Positions 33,012 through 46,907 are shown, counted from the first letter of the stretch. The stretch: 64,000 nucleotides of DNA from Symsagittifera roscoffensis (GCF_963678635.1 NC_087063.1:29462599-29526598); one strand, 5' to 3'. Numbers and translations: made by a program. The notes: generated by a model not told the origin, from the sequence alone.

Positions 33012-33484
33012 ATTGCGGCAAATTTAGAATTCTCAATAGCACGCTCTAGTTCTATTTTACTGGCGATAGATCTAATTTAATTGGTCGCGTTGGTATATAA
33101 AAATTAAATGTAGTGCTGATTACAACTATCCGGACGAAATCCATAAAGCTAGATTTTTAAAACGCGTTCTTTTTAATTTTGGTTTATTGAAGACAAAAAT
33201 TGATTAAGACAAAAGTTGCTTAAAATTTAAGCAGAAATAATTTGGTATTTTTTTGAGAAATTTGGGCATAAATTTTTACCCCAGAAAATAGATAATTTTT
33301 GGCTTTTTTACTCAATCAAACTTGGCCAATCTTTGGCATAATTATATCAAAATGAGCCTCTTAAGAAGCCCAACAAATGTAGGACTGGTCTTTCTTCATA
33401 AAGCTCTTTCTCCAAAATAGGAGATGGGTCTTTCTGCAAAATAGAACTAGAGCGTGCTTATGAAAATTTAAATTTTGCCGCAAT
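33012..33484. mobile_element. Inverted-repeat element with about 50-bp ends
   Basis: Left ATTGCGGCAAATTTAGAATT and then AGCACGCTCTAGTTCTATTT is matched in inverted form at the right by AAATAGAACTAGAGCGTGCT and AATTTTGCCGCAAT. The element is 473 bp and has no coding content. Just outside the right end a phrase with TGACAGTCTCCCT occurs twice in tandem. Confidence 0.75.
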
Positions 33485-35350
33485 TTTATTGTGTACATGA
33501 CAGTCTCCCTTAAAATTTTGTGTACGTGACAGTCTCCCTCGCTTCCTTGAAAAAGGTCAACTTGTTAATTAGATCCAACTTTTGAACTTACTATCAGCTT
33601 CTTCAGGGGATTCTTTAGGAGACAATTAGTTCTGAAATTATTTAAGACATTTTAAGAACAATTCAAAGATGACTCAACTACGCACTGAGGCCGTTTTGTT
33701 ACAAACTTTTTTAGCAAAAAATTAATCTCGGAAAATTTTTCTAGTTTTCTTTAACTAACTCAAAACTGAAAATGCTGTTAATCAAAGTCATATTTTGGAT
33801 GCTTTACAAAAAAACGATTACTTGATTGCGGAGTAAGAAAAATTTTGCTTGAAAATTTTTACTAGACACACGTTCAGGTTAAAATTAGCATAGAAAAAAT
33901 TCGCCAATTTAGTGCCTTTGATGATGACAATTAAAGTATCGAATAAATATGCGCAAATGAGGCAGGTTATTTACTTTGAAAAAAAGTTTTGAAACGATCG
34001 ACCCGCGCATATTGATCAGTTAATTGCTGCTTTAGCTTAAAAAGTTTGATGATTCGGGACTCCTCTATCACACTTGTATCTGTGGTTCTTTTTTTACACC
34101 CGGGTGGTTTTTTTATCCAACTTTTGAAGAAAAAGAGAAATATATATGCTCGGTGTACATTTTTGAATTCAAACCAATTTTACAAAAATTTGTTCCCTCG
34201 GGAGATCAGTCATTCGATCTGCATTTGCCCAACAGGACGTGCACGCCACTATAGTCACCTGCAACGAATCTGTCCAAACTGATCTTTTTATACTTTACAC
34301 GCGTGTCGAGTTATCTCGCACTACAAATTCGTTCCAAATTCAATTGAAGCAGCTAATTAGTTTTGTTAATTACATACACGACTCAAATTGCAAAACTTAT
34401 ATTTTAACATGATCAAAAAGCTTTGCCTTGATACGAGCAATCTTGTTTATAAAATGTTCAACGATCGAATAAAAGTTTTTCAAAAACATTTTATTTACAT
34501 CAATGAAGAAACCGACTCCTTGAAAAAAAAAAGTTAACAAATTTTTCTATTCAATTTCTTCAAATTTTTCTGCATGAGCGATGCTTTTTGATTAAATATA
34601 GAGCATAATCTGATATAATGTAAACCTTCAGGCGTTAAAACCTATGTGCTTGTTACAATACAAATAAATGAACAAGTAACAAAACAGGATGCGAAAAATG
34701 AAAAAAAAAACATACAAATTGGTTGTTCAACATGAAAAATTTTATTATATCATTATAACGTAAAAAAATGAAATTTAAATGAAAGGGGGAGATTTGTGGA
34801 AAAAGCCAAAGTTTTCCATATAAAAAAGTTATTTGAAACTATTTTTTTGCCTAAACTCGATTTAAATTGAATGATTTCTGAGGTGGGTTAGTTCGTCGCT
34901 TGGACTACGCGGTAATAACAATCATGAAGCATGCACAAAATATATGAAATTGGCTTAATTGAGATTTTCAAGCCCGAATTACTTGCACAAAAGATCACAG
35001 ACACTTTTTTTGAGCTACAGACATCGATATTTTTCAGTGGTCAAATCGATATTTTTCAGTGATTCTTTCAAAACCTGTTAATTTAAAACTGCGAGTTTGT
35101 CCGGAACAAAAATCTAAACTCAAACATTTTGTTTTTGCTTCAAAAATTGGAGCAGAAAAATGAGAAATTTGTCAAAACTGCTGGGATTTTTTTCTGAAAC
35201 TTTAGCCCAAATTTGATTTAGAAATCTAAAAGGCAACCCGTTTTGCACTGGTTTTTAAAAAAAATTGCATAATTTTTGCACAATTTTCTAACAATTGCTT
35301 GTATCCTCTTTTTTTTTCCTCAAAACGTGTCAGCACTACTGGACTAAAAG
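33485..35350. other. AT-rich stretch without recognised gene
   Basis: I see no exon, element boundary or RNA gene here. One phrase, TCGATATTTTTCAGTG, is repeated at about 35024 and 35047. Confidence 0.4.
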
Positions 35351-35560
35351 ATTAAACGTTTATAAAACATTTTTCGTCCGGGTAGTTTTCTATTCAAACT
35401 AGTCCCGGCATATAAAAAAAATAGTTCTGAGCGGAAATTTTTCAAAGCTCAAAAGGTTAAACGTTTATAAAACATTTTTCGTCCGGGGAGTTTTCTATTC
35501 AAACTAGTCCCGGCATATAAAAAAAATAGTTGTGAGCGGAAATTTTTCAAACCTCAAAAG
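35351..35560 (+). repeat. 105-bp tandem duplication
   Basis: Two adjacent units (35351-35455 and 35456-35560) differ at only a few positions. Both contain CATTTTTCGTCCGG and ACTAGTCCCGGCATATAAAA. Recent local duplication without coding content. Confidence 0.9.
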
Positions 35561-36580
35561 TCAAATACTTGAAACAAATTGTGTACAATCATAGTTAAAT
35601 CTACATTCAAAAAGTGTGACCACCACCCCAGGCACACGACTGATACAGAACACAGAATAATTAATTTTGCATGAAATAACATAATATTAAGATAAGTTTA
35701 GAGTCTAAATCTATAAAATAAGGTAAAATCTTGTCGAAACAGGGTCGAAGCGAAGCCGAGTCGTCTCGCGAGACATCCTTTACTAAAAACTTTTTCTGAG
35801 ACTTCTAATTTGAATTATCGCTCGTAACAGCAGCGACGCGAGAGCATAGGACAAGAAACCGCCTACCAAACAACATGTTCCATTCGAAACTCGCTCGAGA
35901 CCTTTTTTCTCGTCCAACATCACAATATTGCCAAGGTAGAAAAACAACCAAGCTATTAATGTTCTCCTCTCGTTTCGTTTTGTGGATAGATGGAACAACA
36001 ATCCAAAATAAGATAAATCACTGAATAAATTAAATCAACTCAAGCTTTTCAAAGGTAATTTAGAGGAATCAGGATTTAGCCGTGCGATAAAAGCAGTCTT
36101 CTGTCAGCTATATCAAAGCTGTTTCTTAATTCATAGTGCCTGTTATAAAAGTTGTTTGTGTATTTAGTGACATTCCGAACTCTTAGTAAAGTATCAACTA
36201 TTAGATGAGGTGGGATGTAATGCGAATGTGTTGTCCATTTAACAAAATTCAAGTCAGTTTTTTAAAGCCTGAAAAGAACACAGTCGTACTTATAAAAACC
36301 CAAAACTTTTTTTTTAAAATCAAATGGTGTCTACCAAAAAATATTCATAAAACACCGGTAACTAATTCATCTGGAAAAAATTAACGGAATTTTAATTTAA
36401 ATTTAGTGTGGGTGCTAGCAAATGATATCCTTGGAATAAATTCTTTCACACGATTTCTCTTAGGTAAGTCATCGTCATCAAACATTTGTATTGACTAAAG
36501 TTGCTTGAAAAAGTCACAAATATCAACAGAGCTTGATTTTTGGAACTCAGAAAAAAATACACTACAGGAGCGTAAAAGAT
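35561..36580. other. Stretch without recognised gene
   Basis: A 72-codon minus-strand frame (35783-36001) sits here but shows no family features. Nothing else is recognised. Confidence 0.35.
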
Positions 36581-36582
36581 AA

Positions 36583-37290
36583 CAAGGTTGCTCGTATCAG
36601 GGCAAAGTCCTGAATGTTCCGACTGCCTGTTAAGGTCTATGGATCAGTAATAGCATTAAATTAAAATCATTAAAAAAATGATTTGAGAAGAATCTTAATT
36701 TGAAAAGAATTTGAGATTTTTTTGAAAATGATTCCCCCAAACACCATGTAAGAGACAAACTGATAAATTTTGCTCAAAACAAGACTGCTCGCATCAGGCC
36801 CTGAAAATTCCGACTGCTTTTTAAGGTCTATGGAGCAAAAACTAACATTAAAAAATTAAATGTGATAAAAAAAATTAAAAAACGGAGATTTTTTTTTAAA
36901 TCATCGCCCCACAGGCCGTCTTAAATATAAAAGGATAAATTTTGTTCCTTTAAACAAATCAATTATGGCAAATAAGCTTCTTTCAACCAATTTGGAACAA
37001 TTTCTGAAAGAGATTAAATCTCCGCTTACGCATTAATAGAGCGAAAAACATCGCGCGCTAATTGTACCAAATTGGCCAAACTGGCAATCTTTAAACCCTC
37101 ATAACTTTACAAAAAATGATCACAGGTGAAATATCTTTTCAAATTTAAGCTCAAAACAACAATACCTTTTGAATGAGAAAAAAGAATTCGGTCAAAAGAG
37201 GCTAGTTAAAAAGTCGAAATTTGTCTGAATAAAAAAACCAACACGAGCACAACAATTCGGTTACTTTTGTTACGAAAGTCGGAACAATAA
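36583..37290 (+). mobile_element. GTTCCGAC-family cluster: truncated copy then fuller copy
   Basis: A first copy begins near AAGGTTGCTCGTATCAGGGC and TGTTCCGACTGCC and breaks off near 36780. There a second copy starts with AAGACTGCTCGCATCAGG and runs to GAAAGTCGGAACAATAA at 37290. The interior shares the CATCGCCCCACAGGC-like and GAGATTAAATCTCCGC-like segments of the family. Confidence 0.6.
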
Positions 37291-37305
37291 CACATCATTT
37301 ATGGC

Positions 37306-37585
37306 AAATGAGTTCCCTTTAAGGTTTATGGAGCAGTGATAATCCAAAAAAACTCAATGTAATAAAATAAATTGAAACTTTTTTTTCTGAAATTTGAAAT
37401 TTTTTATGAAAATCATCCCCCATACGCCATATAAAATATAAAAGGATAAATTTCGCTACTTGTAACATATCAATTATGGCAAATAAGCTTCTTTCATTCC
37501 ATTTGGAAAAATTTCTAAGGCAGGTTAGATCTCCGCTTACGCTTACGCGTTAATTTCGTTACGAAAGTCGGAACAAAAATGATGG
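37306..37585 (+). mobile_element. GTTCCGAC-family element, shortened copy
   Basis: Starts near TTTAAGGTTTATGGAGCAGT without the usual opening and ends GTTACGAAAGTCGGAACAAA. It lacks part of the interior. It follows the previous copy within 20 bp, so the three form a nested or tandem cluster. Confidence 0.55.
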
Positions 37586-37984
37586 ATTTTTTTTCTGTTT
37601 TGTACCAGCTAAATTTCTAAAAAAATTCCATTACTATTTTTTGAATTTTTGAGCTTCTCTATTAAAATCTTGTAGGCCATATCAATTCATGTGTTTTTTC
37701 ACGTACCAAATTGTATGCTACATACAAATATGGTTGGTCCCGGCAATTAAGATGACAGCTGCGAAGACAATGCAATAGTTTTGCGAACATTGCACTGACA
37801 ATTCAATCGGTAAAGTTACTCCAATTTCATAAATACTAAGACTTAGTGTTATACAAAGCGCTACTATAATGGAGTATGAGCCCTAGGTCAGGACATTAAA
37901 GCAAGCCTTTCAGCTTGGTTATTACTACTTTGAAAGGGTAGGAAACCGTTACAGGTGCGCTTAAACTTTCAAAAATGCATTTTT

Positions 37985-38085
37985 TTGTGGACAATTCGGG
38001 ACTCAAACCGAGTCTCTAAGACAGTGAAAGAGAGATTTTACCCATAATCCGCTGGCTGGGATCATTTCGTTTCAAATGAACAAAT
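37985..38085 (-). repeat. tRNA-like segment, possible SINE
   Basis: On the minus strand CGGTTTGAGTCCCGAATTGT resembles a B box and T arm end. An A-box candidate upstream is poor. Weak evidence for a decayed tRNA-derived repeat. Confidence 0.25.
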
Positions 38086-38114
38086 TAAGCTACAAAACTG
38101 AAAAGAAATTGAAA

Positions 38115-38572
38115 CAAGACTGCTCGTATCAGGGCGAAGCCAGAAACGTTCCGACCGTCGCCTTTTAAGGTCTATGGAGAAGTAATAAATTTAACTGTAA
38201 AATTGAAATGCATTTTTTTTCTTAAATTTGAGATTTATTGTGAAAATCATCCCCCACACGCCATATAACGTACAAAAGGATAGATTCAATTTGAAACGAT
38301 TTCTGAGACGGATCAAATTTCCGCGTACGCGTTAACATCGCGAATTATATCGCGCGTTAATTGTCCCAATTTGGCCAAAATGGCAACCTTTAAACGTTAC
38401 AAAAAATGATCACGTAAAAGTATCTTTTCAAATTTAAGCTCAGGACAACAATACCGTTTATATGATACTTTAAAAATTCCGTCAAAAATGGCTAGTTAAA
38501 AAGTTGAAATTTGTTTAGAGAAAAAACTTACACCGAGCACAATTATTTTGCTACTTTCGTTACGAAAAAAAG
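38115..38572 (+). mobile_element. GTTCCGAC-family element, another copy
   Basis: Opens AAGACTGCTCGTATCAGGGC and ACGTTCCGACCGTCG, and ends GCTACTTTCGTTACGAAA. It contains CATCCCCCACACGCCATATA, the most conserved interior phrase of the family. The right inverted end is incomplete. Confidence 0.6.
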
Positions 38573-41500
38573 GCCACAAACCGAACTGAACTTGAAATTA
38601 ATTTAACTGAAACAAATTCACAAACGCAGAATTTCTTGAGACAGCTTTCTATGCTGCTGGTATTCTCAGCGGTATCGACGCTGCTCTGGTTATGTAAGTC
38701 AGGATATCGATCCCAACTTAGTATTCTGATTTACTTTGAGTTTTGATGTTACTCCAACAATATGTTTGTACTGGAAGCAGTTAAATGATGCTCGCTCCAT
38801 ATGAACTTTTGTACAATGAGAAAAACATATCGTCTAAACATCCAGTCATCTTACGTCTAGTCGTCTGATTTAGGTAAAACCTGTATAATGTTGTCGAACC
38901 AAAAATCACGAGCCATTTTGTTCGGCAGCCATTTGCAATTGTAAAAACCAGTTTTTTAGAAACAGTGAAATAAGACTACTGGGTCTTTTTCACGCTGAGC
39001 TTTTTTCAAATTTTGATCGCTCGAAACATGGAAACAGAAATGAAGATGTTCGCACCCGATCAAAAAGTTGCCAATCAGTGTTATTTTTTGCGTTTAGTTG
39101 TTTTTGAGGCGATGCTCGCAACAATTTTGGTCATTTATGGTAAAATGACTTTCACATGATAGATGGTTAATGATAGTTCTTTACTAAGCGCACATTGCTG
39201 GTTGATTGCTTAGTAATTTAGCCTAAAGTATAGGTCTCACCTTAGATTGTCAATTTGAGTATGAGTCAATATAATGAATAGTTAAAAAAAATGAATTAAA
39301 AAGTTATTAAACAACTGTTTTTACTGCCAATAGGGAATGGGTCAATATCTAGTTTTTACAATCAAACTAAAACTTCATTTGCCTGTAGTCCGCGTCTAAA
39401 TTGCTGATTTAATTGTCCACTAAGTCTTTCAGAGTGTTTCATCATCAGTTCTTCTAGATCCGTGTTGCTGCTTTTATTTTTCCGGACTTAATAATAATTC
39501 TAAGACCTTGTTTTAATAAATTTATAGCGAAAAAAAGAAACAATAAGAAAAAAGAATATATTTGGTAAAAACTTAACACAACTGCGCGAGTGGAAATTAG
39601 AGTGGGAAGAAAAATTTATGAAGATTCTAGACTCTCCAGTTTTAATGCAAGAATGCTTCAAAGTACCTCTGTCTAATTCTAATCTTCATAGGTTTTGTTT
39701 CATCGGATAATTGTTTCATCTTCCGGTCTTTGGAAAGTTTTCAGTAGTCTCATTTTTGTAGTTTTTATATATTTAAAAATTTTTATTAATTCAGTCTTTG
39801 ATTTATAGGTATTCTATTTTTTCTGTTTTTGTAAGGCTACAAAAGGACCGGGTGCTTGTCGCTTTATTGTCTGCATTTCAAGGGAGGAAATTTTAAACGA
39901 TCAGTTTGTATGGCAACTCACTTTTGTTTTGATATCCGACAAAATAGTCAATGAAAAAATATTGGATACTTAATAAGAAATCCAATCTTACAAGAATTTA
40001 AGAGAAAAAAAAACGAACTAGTACTTAAAAATTCAACAAATTTGAAGCGGAAAAGAGTTCATTCTAATTTTAAGTAAGCAATTAAAACAATAGTCATTCG
40101 TTTCACTGTAGTTTTCGCAATACTACAGTTCACACGATTGTTTTGACTGATGACTCAACGGTTAGCAGTCATTACATTTTGAAAGTTTAATGCAAAATAA
40201 TCTCTTGTAATTCCAGAAATAAATTGTTTGTAAAACACCAACCTCCGTCCAAATTTAATAAAACTAATCGAACTATAAAAAGCAGAGTTAGCCAAAACTA
40301 ACGTTTTTGTTCTATTTAAAAATTGTTTTATTAAAAGCCAGCAAATGGATGTCGTAAAAAAAGAGCAAAAAAGATCCAGGAAGCAACGTGAAACTGAGAG
40401 GTGTTTTTTTTCCTTGAAATTAAGAGGTGTTTTTGAGAGGAGTTTTTTCCAGCACTTGGCATAGGTGCAGAAAGAAGTTCGTTTTTTAATGAAACATTCA
40501 AGTAGTTAATCAAGTTTTTTTATGGATCTTTTCTCATTTTATTAATCTTTGGGTTTTCAAAACCATTCTTGTTGCAATCGGTAGCAAGAACTTGAGAATA
40601 TTTTGATGATAATTTTCATTAAGCTGGGTTGCTTTTTTTCACGTAAGATTGTTCACGTTGTTCACGTAATTTTTCACTGCATTTTGTGTAAGACCAAGAA
40701 ATCATTAGTGAACATAAAACAGATTTTTAAGAGATATATAATGAAAAGCAGCAATATATCATCAAAAATAAAAAATCAAAATAAGATATCAGAGGGTCGT
40801 AACCCGATTGAAAAAAAAGATATCCTAGTAACCAATTTTTATTTAAAAGTTTTAACATCGATCTTTATTCATAACAAATTTTACAAAAAGACAAAATTAT
40901 ATTGTGATTACAAAACATGGATAGTTAAAAGATAACATTCAAAAAAGCTACACATTCAAGGATTGGGTGATTTTGAAAAAACTTCCCATGGTAGACAACA
41001 AAGTTGGCATTACCTCATCAGGTAATTTTTTCAAATTTTGAAGATTTTTTTTTTAGAATTATGTTACGACGCCAAACAATTTTAGAGCTTGTCATCTTCT
41101 GAGACCTTAGCGTAATTTTAAACAATCTCCAGCGTTTATTATAAAATAAATCCAATTCAGTGGAACAAATGCAGTGACTTTATGAAAGAAATGGCTGGCC
41201 AGTTTGAAAAAGTTGATCATTGGAAATTCTATTCATCCTTAGGAAGAGCGTCTCCCAAAAAGAAAAAATGCTGGCTCTTTAATTGCAGACTGGGTTTGAG
41301 AAAAAAACATTAGCAATTTAACAGTTGAAACCTACAAGAAACTGAAAAAAAGGTAAAAATCGCACAATGAATAGTAACAATGGAACCTAAAATCAGCAGA
41401 TGATGTCCGCTCAAAAACTGTCAAATGACAAAAAAAAACGAAAATATCGCAATTTGGTATCAAATGATGTACAAAATCTCCATGATTTGATTTTCAGGAA

Positions 41501-42200
41501 ACAGAGGAGTAGTTTATTTGGGAGTTAATTGAAACCACCTCCCAGCTCGCTCCGGATGTTGGCCTCCCAGCTCGCTCGAAGAGCCGGATGTTGGGCTAGC
41601 AACTGAATTTATCTAATAATGACAAAAGTAAAAAAAAATATCAAACTAAGAAATTGGCCGGAACTCACAAGGCTAAAGCGGAGCCTAACAGTAATAACTC
41701 CCACAACACGGAATGTGCAGATAAAAATGGCGTCTAAAACAAATCAAAAGCTAACAGTCTATTTTAGTCTATAACTCATCTGGTGCGACCATAAGTCTCG
41801 AATAAGACCTTAATAGCTTAGAATTAACCAAATATAGATTAGAAGTTAGACAAAACATTTTCAAAATGTTACACGATAATAACGTAATTGAAATGTCTCT
41901 ACGACTCAATAGATCAGAGCCGATATTCGGCACAATAGAACTACCCGGTATTGGAAGAAGACCTCGTACGAGAGACGACATACTACTACATAGAAACTTA
42001 CAATTTAGTTTCATGGTTGTACGGCAAAAACCAACACAAACTTTTATATTTAGAATCTTATTAGCAATGAATTTAGAATTTCATTTGCAAACATAAAATT
42101 TTGAAGAAATGCTTATTTCAGGCGCTAAACGAAGTTACAATAACGGTTGATAAAAAGATCTCAGATCGTTTTCTCAACTTCTGCAGTATTATATAAAATA
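38573..42200. other. AT-rich stretch before the retroelement
   Basis: No host exon recognised. From about 41.7 kb the plus strand becomes A- and C-rich and G-poor, like the retroelement that follows, so part of this stretch may belong to its 5' end. An open frame at 41866-42096 is of unknown meaning. Confidence 0.35.
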
Positions 42201-42399
42201 TATTTATTTGAAAAATATTTATTAAAAATAAAAATAAAAATTAGTAGCATGACAATAAATTGTTAGTATATATAAATCATCCTTTTGTTCCAGCTTCATC
42301 ACCTAAACATAACAGCAATCATAAGCTAACTAACAACATAAAAAACTAAAACTTTATATCAAATAAATTAAAACCGTTTTAAACCTATATTTACTTAAT

Positions 42400-42960
42400 T
42401 TTAAACCAGATCATCAAGGCTTATCCTTGGATCTTAATAAATTTTCTATCTCATTAATTTTTAATTCTGATCATCAAGGCTTATTCTCGGATTAAAAAGA
42501 AAACTTTTTTTCTCCCCTACCCACTTATTAAGTGTCTAACGACCTCAAACGTCGATTCACTACCCAACCTATTCAAAAGACCCATGACTAATGGAAATTT
42601 TTAATAACACTAGCCATTCAAATTAGGCTAAACAGTGAAGAACTTCGGTTATTCATCCTTCACTTGAACCCTCCTCTTACCAGACCCAGGATAGATCTTA
42701 GACTTAGTAAGTTTAAAATAGTATCTAACGAACTACTTGCGTTCTTGTTATACCTGAACCTTGTGGATCGATTTACTATTCTCCAACCCTTGAACACAAT
42801 CACTACACCTAAGTAAGATTAAGTAAGTTAACACCTTAACTTAGACTAGCCACGAGAAAGTAAAAAATCATTCTCCGGAATCGATATACTTTATTCTCCA
42901 ACCCTGAACAAAAGACCCAGGTTAAGCAAGCCAAAAAAACGTAGGGACTAACAGTTTAGA
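42400..42960 (+). repeat. Leader with imperfect internal repeats
   Basis: GATCATCAAGGCTTAT occurs at about 42411 and 42472, each followed by a partly complementary C/TGGAT segment that can form a small hairpin. TATTCTCCAACCC occurs twice (about 42777 and 42892) and GACCCAGG twice. It probably belongs to the untranslated leader of the retroelement. Confidence 0.5.
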
Positions 42961-43008
42961 AAAATAAAAAATCACTAATAACTTCTAGCATCCCTCATCC
43001 TAAACCTT

Positions 43009-44700
43009 ATGTCATTCAAAAATTTAGGAAATAAACAAACAATCGTTTTAAACAATTGTGAAATAGAAAGCCAAAAATATGATCTTGTAATAACTCCATA
43101 TACACAAACAGTTGGATACATTCGAACAAAACGACAAACAATAAAAAGAAAATTTATAAGCAAACAAAGACAAATCACACGAAAAAGATTTTCAAAAAAT
43201 AGAAACGCATTTTCCGAATCAGAAACCAACAGTTTGGACGAACTATACAAATTAAAGGAATCAATAAATAAAAATTGCCCCATCCATGATCAATTGTATT
43301 TTTCCGACTCAGAAACAACTTCAAACTCATCAAAAAGAGGAAAAAGAAGAATAAAAAAGCAATATAAACACAAACCAGTACACCTATATAATTGGAATCA
43401 ACCAATTAGACATATTGATAGTTATATATTAACAGTTATCAAAAGAAAAAATGAGCCACACTCAAAGTGACGAAAGTCCCGATGAAGAAGCAGTTTTTCC
43501 CTTTCTTATAGATTCACTCCATGATGGAGGACAAACACAATTTTGTAAAAACTTACTCGTAAACTTTTTTGAACCAGGAATCAGTCCATGCAAAGCAGAA
43601 TTGCCGGATGTAAAAATCAAAAGACAAATTATAGAACATTAATTAAAAGACATATGTAACCTAACACAACAAACTGGAATCTACACCATAGAATTCAGCA
43701 CACCACGAACAGCTCATAACAAATATGTAATTCAAACAGACGATATAGATTTAGAATGTTCGAAAGTATTCATAGAATACATCAAAAGCATACAATATCA
43801 TAATTCACAAAGAGCAAACTCAATATTCACTAATGAAGATTTTGCAATAATATATAGTTATATATCTATATTAGAAAAAACGGAAGTTCAAAGCACATCA
43901 CCAATAGAAACAGCCAAACATACAAAAGTAAGAAACGAAATCACAATATTTTCAACATTTTTACATATAATCCGCGAAAATTTCACAGATAATGATGTCT
44001 CACAAAACACCAAACATGATTTACAAAAAATTTTAGCATGGTTTATGATAGATTATTTTACCCACCACCTAGATTTAGTTTCACAAGCAAGAAAAAATTT
44101 CAGACCCCAAAGTACCAATGAAGACACTGTCATTGCAGAACAATCAGATTACGTATGGGACACTGAATGTCCTCATCCTGCATTTATAATCATTCCACAA
44201 GATATCTCGAGTCAAGCGATAAGTACAATATCTTTTCACAGAGATTATGTAAAAGTAATACCATTAACGATTGACGCAACACCATTAAATTATAATACAT
44301 TTTTACCTGATACTCGAAATAACAGCTTAAATTCAACAGTCATACATAATGAAAATCTCAATGGAACCAGAAATTTTACACAGTAAGATATTCAAACACC
44401 ATCAGGCTTCATAAATGAAGAAGTAGTCCAAACAACAGTAACAACTACACAACAAAGAATTTCACCAATACGTCCAAATCTCACAACACCAAAAAATACA
44501 AATACATTACTACCACAGATAACCTTACAGTCAACCGCTAAACCTTCGGTTGCCCCAAAATACTCACATATGGACTATAAGACATATAGACCAATGACAA
44601 AACCGTCAAAACACGAAAAACGTTCACAAAAAAACACTTTTGCAGTACACAATTATAATTATGCACACCAACAAAAAACAAATCACCGCCCCCAAAAAAA
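43009..44700 (+). mobile_element. Unassigned 5' coding part of the retroelement
   Basis: Here several open frames show the same A-rich codons as gag and pol. The first encodes a strongly basic protein (YIRTKRQTIKRKF) with acidic Ser patches; the next begins MSHTQSDESPDEE. I recognise no known domain. They may be extra structural or accessory proteins of this lineage, or an extended N-terminal part of gag. Fossil condition. Confidence 0.5.
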
Positions 44701-44949
44701 ACACAAAATTTAAATCACTTAAGTTCCCATTATTGGAATCTTCCAAACACATCAACCAATTCAGTAAATTTCCCAGATAATTCATACCCTCCACAGGATT
44801 ATAGTGAAAATTATCCATTTTTTCAACAAAATAAAAGTAAACAACAGAAACCTTATAACACAAATAACTTATCATCTGATGATGATGATTACTATCAACC
44901 AGATATTTTTGCAACATATACTAAAGAATATCGCACACAAAGACCGCGA

Positions 44950-46480
44950 CAATCTCAACCATCCCAAAATATGAAAATTTTCCCACAAAATCCAACAGAT
45001 ATACAAAATCCACAACAAATGCATATACAAAACCCATTTAACACACAAACTTTTCAACCAATACAGCCACAAAACCCAACGACTATGCAATCTTATCAAC
45101 CAACTCAAATGCAAAATGAAATACCGCTTCCATATTACCTCCAGCAACATGAAATAACAAAAAATCAACTTTCAAATTTTTCACAAATGCCAAATGCCGC
45201 AGAATCACTACAGATGACTATGAATCCATACCTCATGGGTGGATCATCAATAACATCGAATAAACCACTAATGGTATTCACAGGAACAGACCCTGAATAT
45301 TCTGTAGAAGATTATTTAAATGCAGTCACAGCAAATTTAATTTTAAATATAGGACCTGAACCAATTAATACACCACTCCATCAAAATTGGATACATAGAC
45401 GCACAGCGTTAATACAAACAACACTAGATGGCGCAGCTCAAAAATGGTTTTCAGTAATACCTATAGAAATAAAATCAGATTGGAAAAGATTTACACAAGA
45501 GTTTTCAAAAATGTTTGATTCTGAAAGAAACAAACAACATCAAAGAGTTTTATGCAACGAAATACGCAGATTACCAAATGAAACAATTAAATAATTAGCA
45601 GTACGAATCGAAACACTAGTTCGAAAAGCATATTCACTTAATACACATGATTACAAAAATGACAGAAATTTAAATGATGACCTTAACACCTCAATTAAGG
45701 AAAATAGCTATAAAAAAGAGAGCATCTCATCCTTCCTCAATTCGAGAATCAGATTTAGATTTGAGAAAATTAGTAGATAAATTAGAACAAGCAGAAGTAG
45801 CAATGAAACTCGAAGAAACAGAAAATCTAAAATTACATTACGTTAATCGAGTTGAAACAAATACTACACGTATAAATCATATACAAGAATCAGACACAGA
45901 CCTGATTGAAAAAATCACTGAAATACTAAACATCTATGAAAAGAACCCAAATTTTAAAGGCAAACCATCTTTCAAAAATGGTGTAATTATTGCCGACAAT
46001 ACGGACACAGTATCGCCGAATGTAGACAAAAACAACAAGATAATCAGAATAAACCTCAAAAGCACAAAGAACCAAGTAAATCATTCTATCAATACATGAA
46101 AAAAGATCAAAATCTACCAAACAAAAATAGATATAGTAATAATAGTTCAAGAAAACCACTTCCAAGTAACTCAAATTACTCAAGAAACCAATCACCATAT
46201 AACTCAAGTTATAGAGGTAGATCGCCCGAACGAGGAAATACACGAAATTTCTCACAAAAAAGACATAGCCGATCGAATAGCCAAAATAACCAAAATAACT
46301 ATTCACGATCGAATTCAAACACAACAGAATTTGTTTCTGCATCCAGTTCCCATTCAAACCCAAGGAATAGACACTATTCCAATGATAGATCACGAAACTC
46401 ATCATACAACAGAAATAGAAACTATTCACACAATAGGAATGGAAGTTATTCAAACAATCGAAATCAGAACTATTGAAACA
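44950..46480 (+). mobile_element. gag region of the retroelement
   Basis: A Gln/Pro/Asn-rich start leads to a capsid-like core with FTGTDPEYSVEDYLNAV and DGAAQKWFSVIP, the pattern of Ty3/gypsy gag proteins. Further on lies a region of NSSRK, NYSRN and RSRN-like tracts rich in Arg, Ser and Asn, which could be an RNA-binding part without a visible CCHC zinc knuckle. Fossil condition. Confidence 0.65.
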
Positions 46481-46907
46481 ATAGATCAAGGAATAACTCA
46501 TATAATAGATCAAATTATCACAGATCAAATAATCACTACCAAAACAGATCACAAAATAATTCACAAAACCGAAACTCAGGTTACAATAATCGATATAGAA
46601 ATTATTCCCAGTCACCACATAGGAATAATAACCGTTATCCCGATTCTAAACATCGATATAGAAGTAACACACCAAAACATCAAAGACATATTAATTAAGC
46701 ACAAACAAATGAAGAAACAACTTCAGACCCCCCAGGTATTGATGACACAGGAAGTACTAATTACAACTAAATCACATTAATTGTTAATCATCAGACACTG
46801 AGAGTGATACAGGCAATACCATCTCTGTAAATATAATAACATTCGAAAACTACTATGAACCTATCATATACGATCAACTTTTTACCTCACACATATATGA
46901 AAACCAA

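Noticed and set aside
35783-36001. 72-codon minus-strand frame with hydrophobic stretches
   Set aside because: Short, with no family resemblance and no supporting splice sites.
45926-46618. 230-codon minus-strand frame rich in Tyr, Asn and Phe
   Set aside because: It is the complement of the low-complexity Asn/Ser/Arg-rich gag part of the retroelement.
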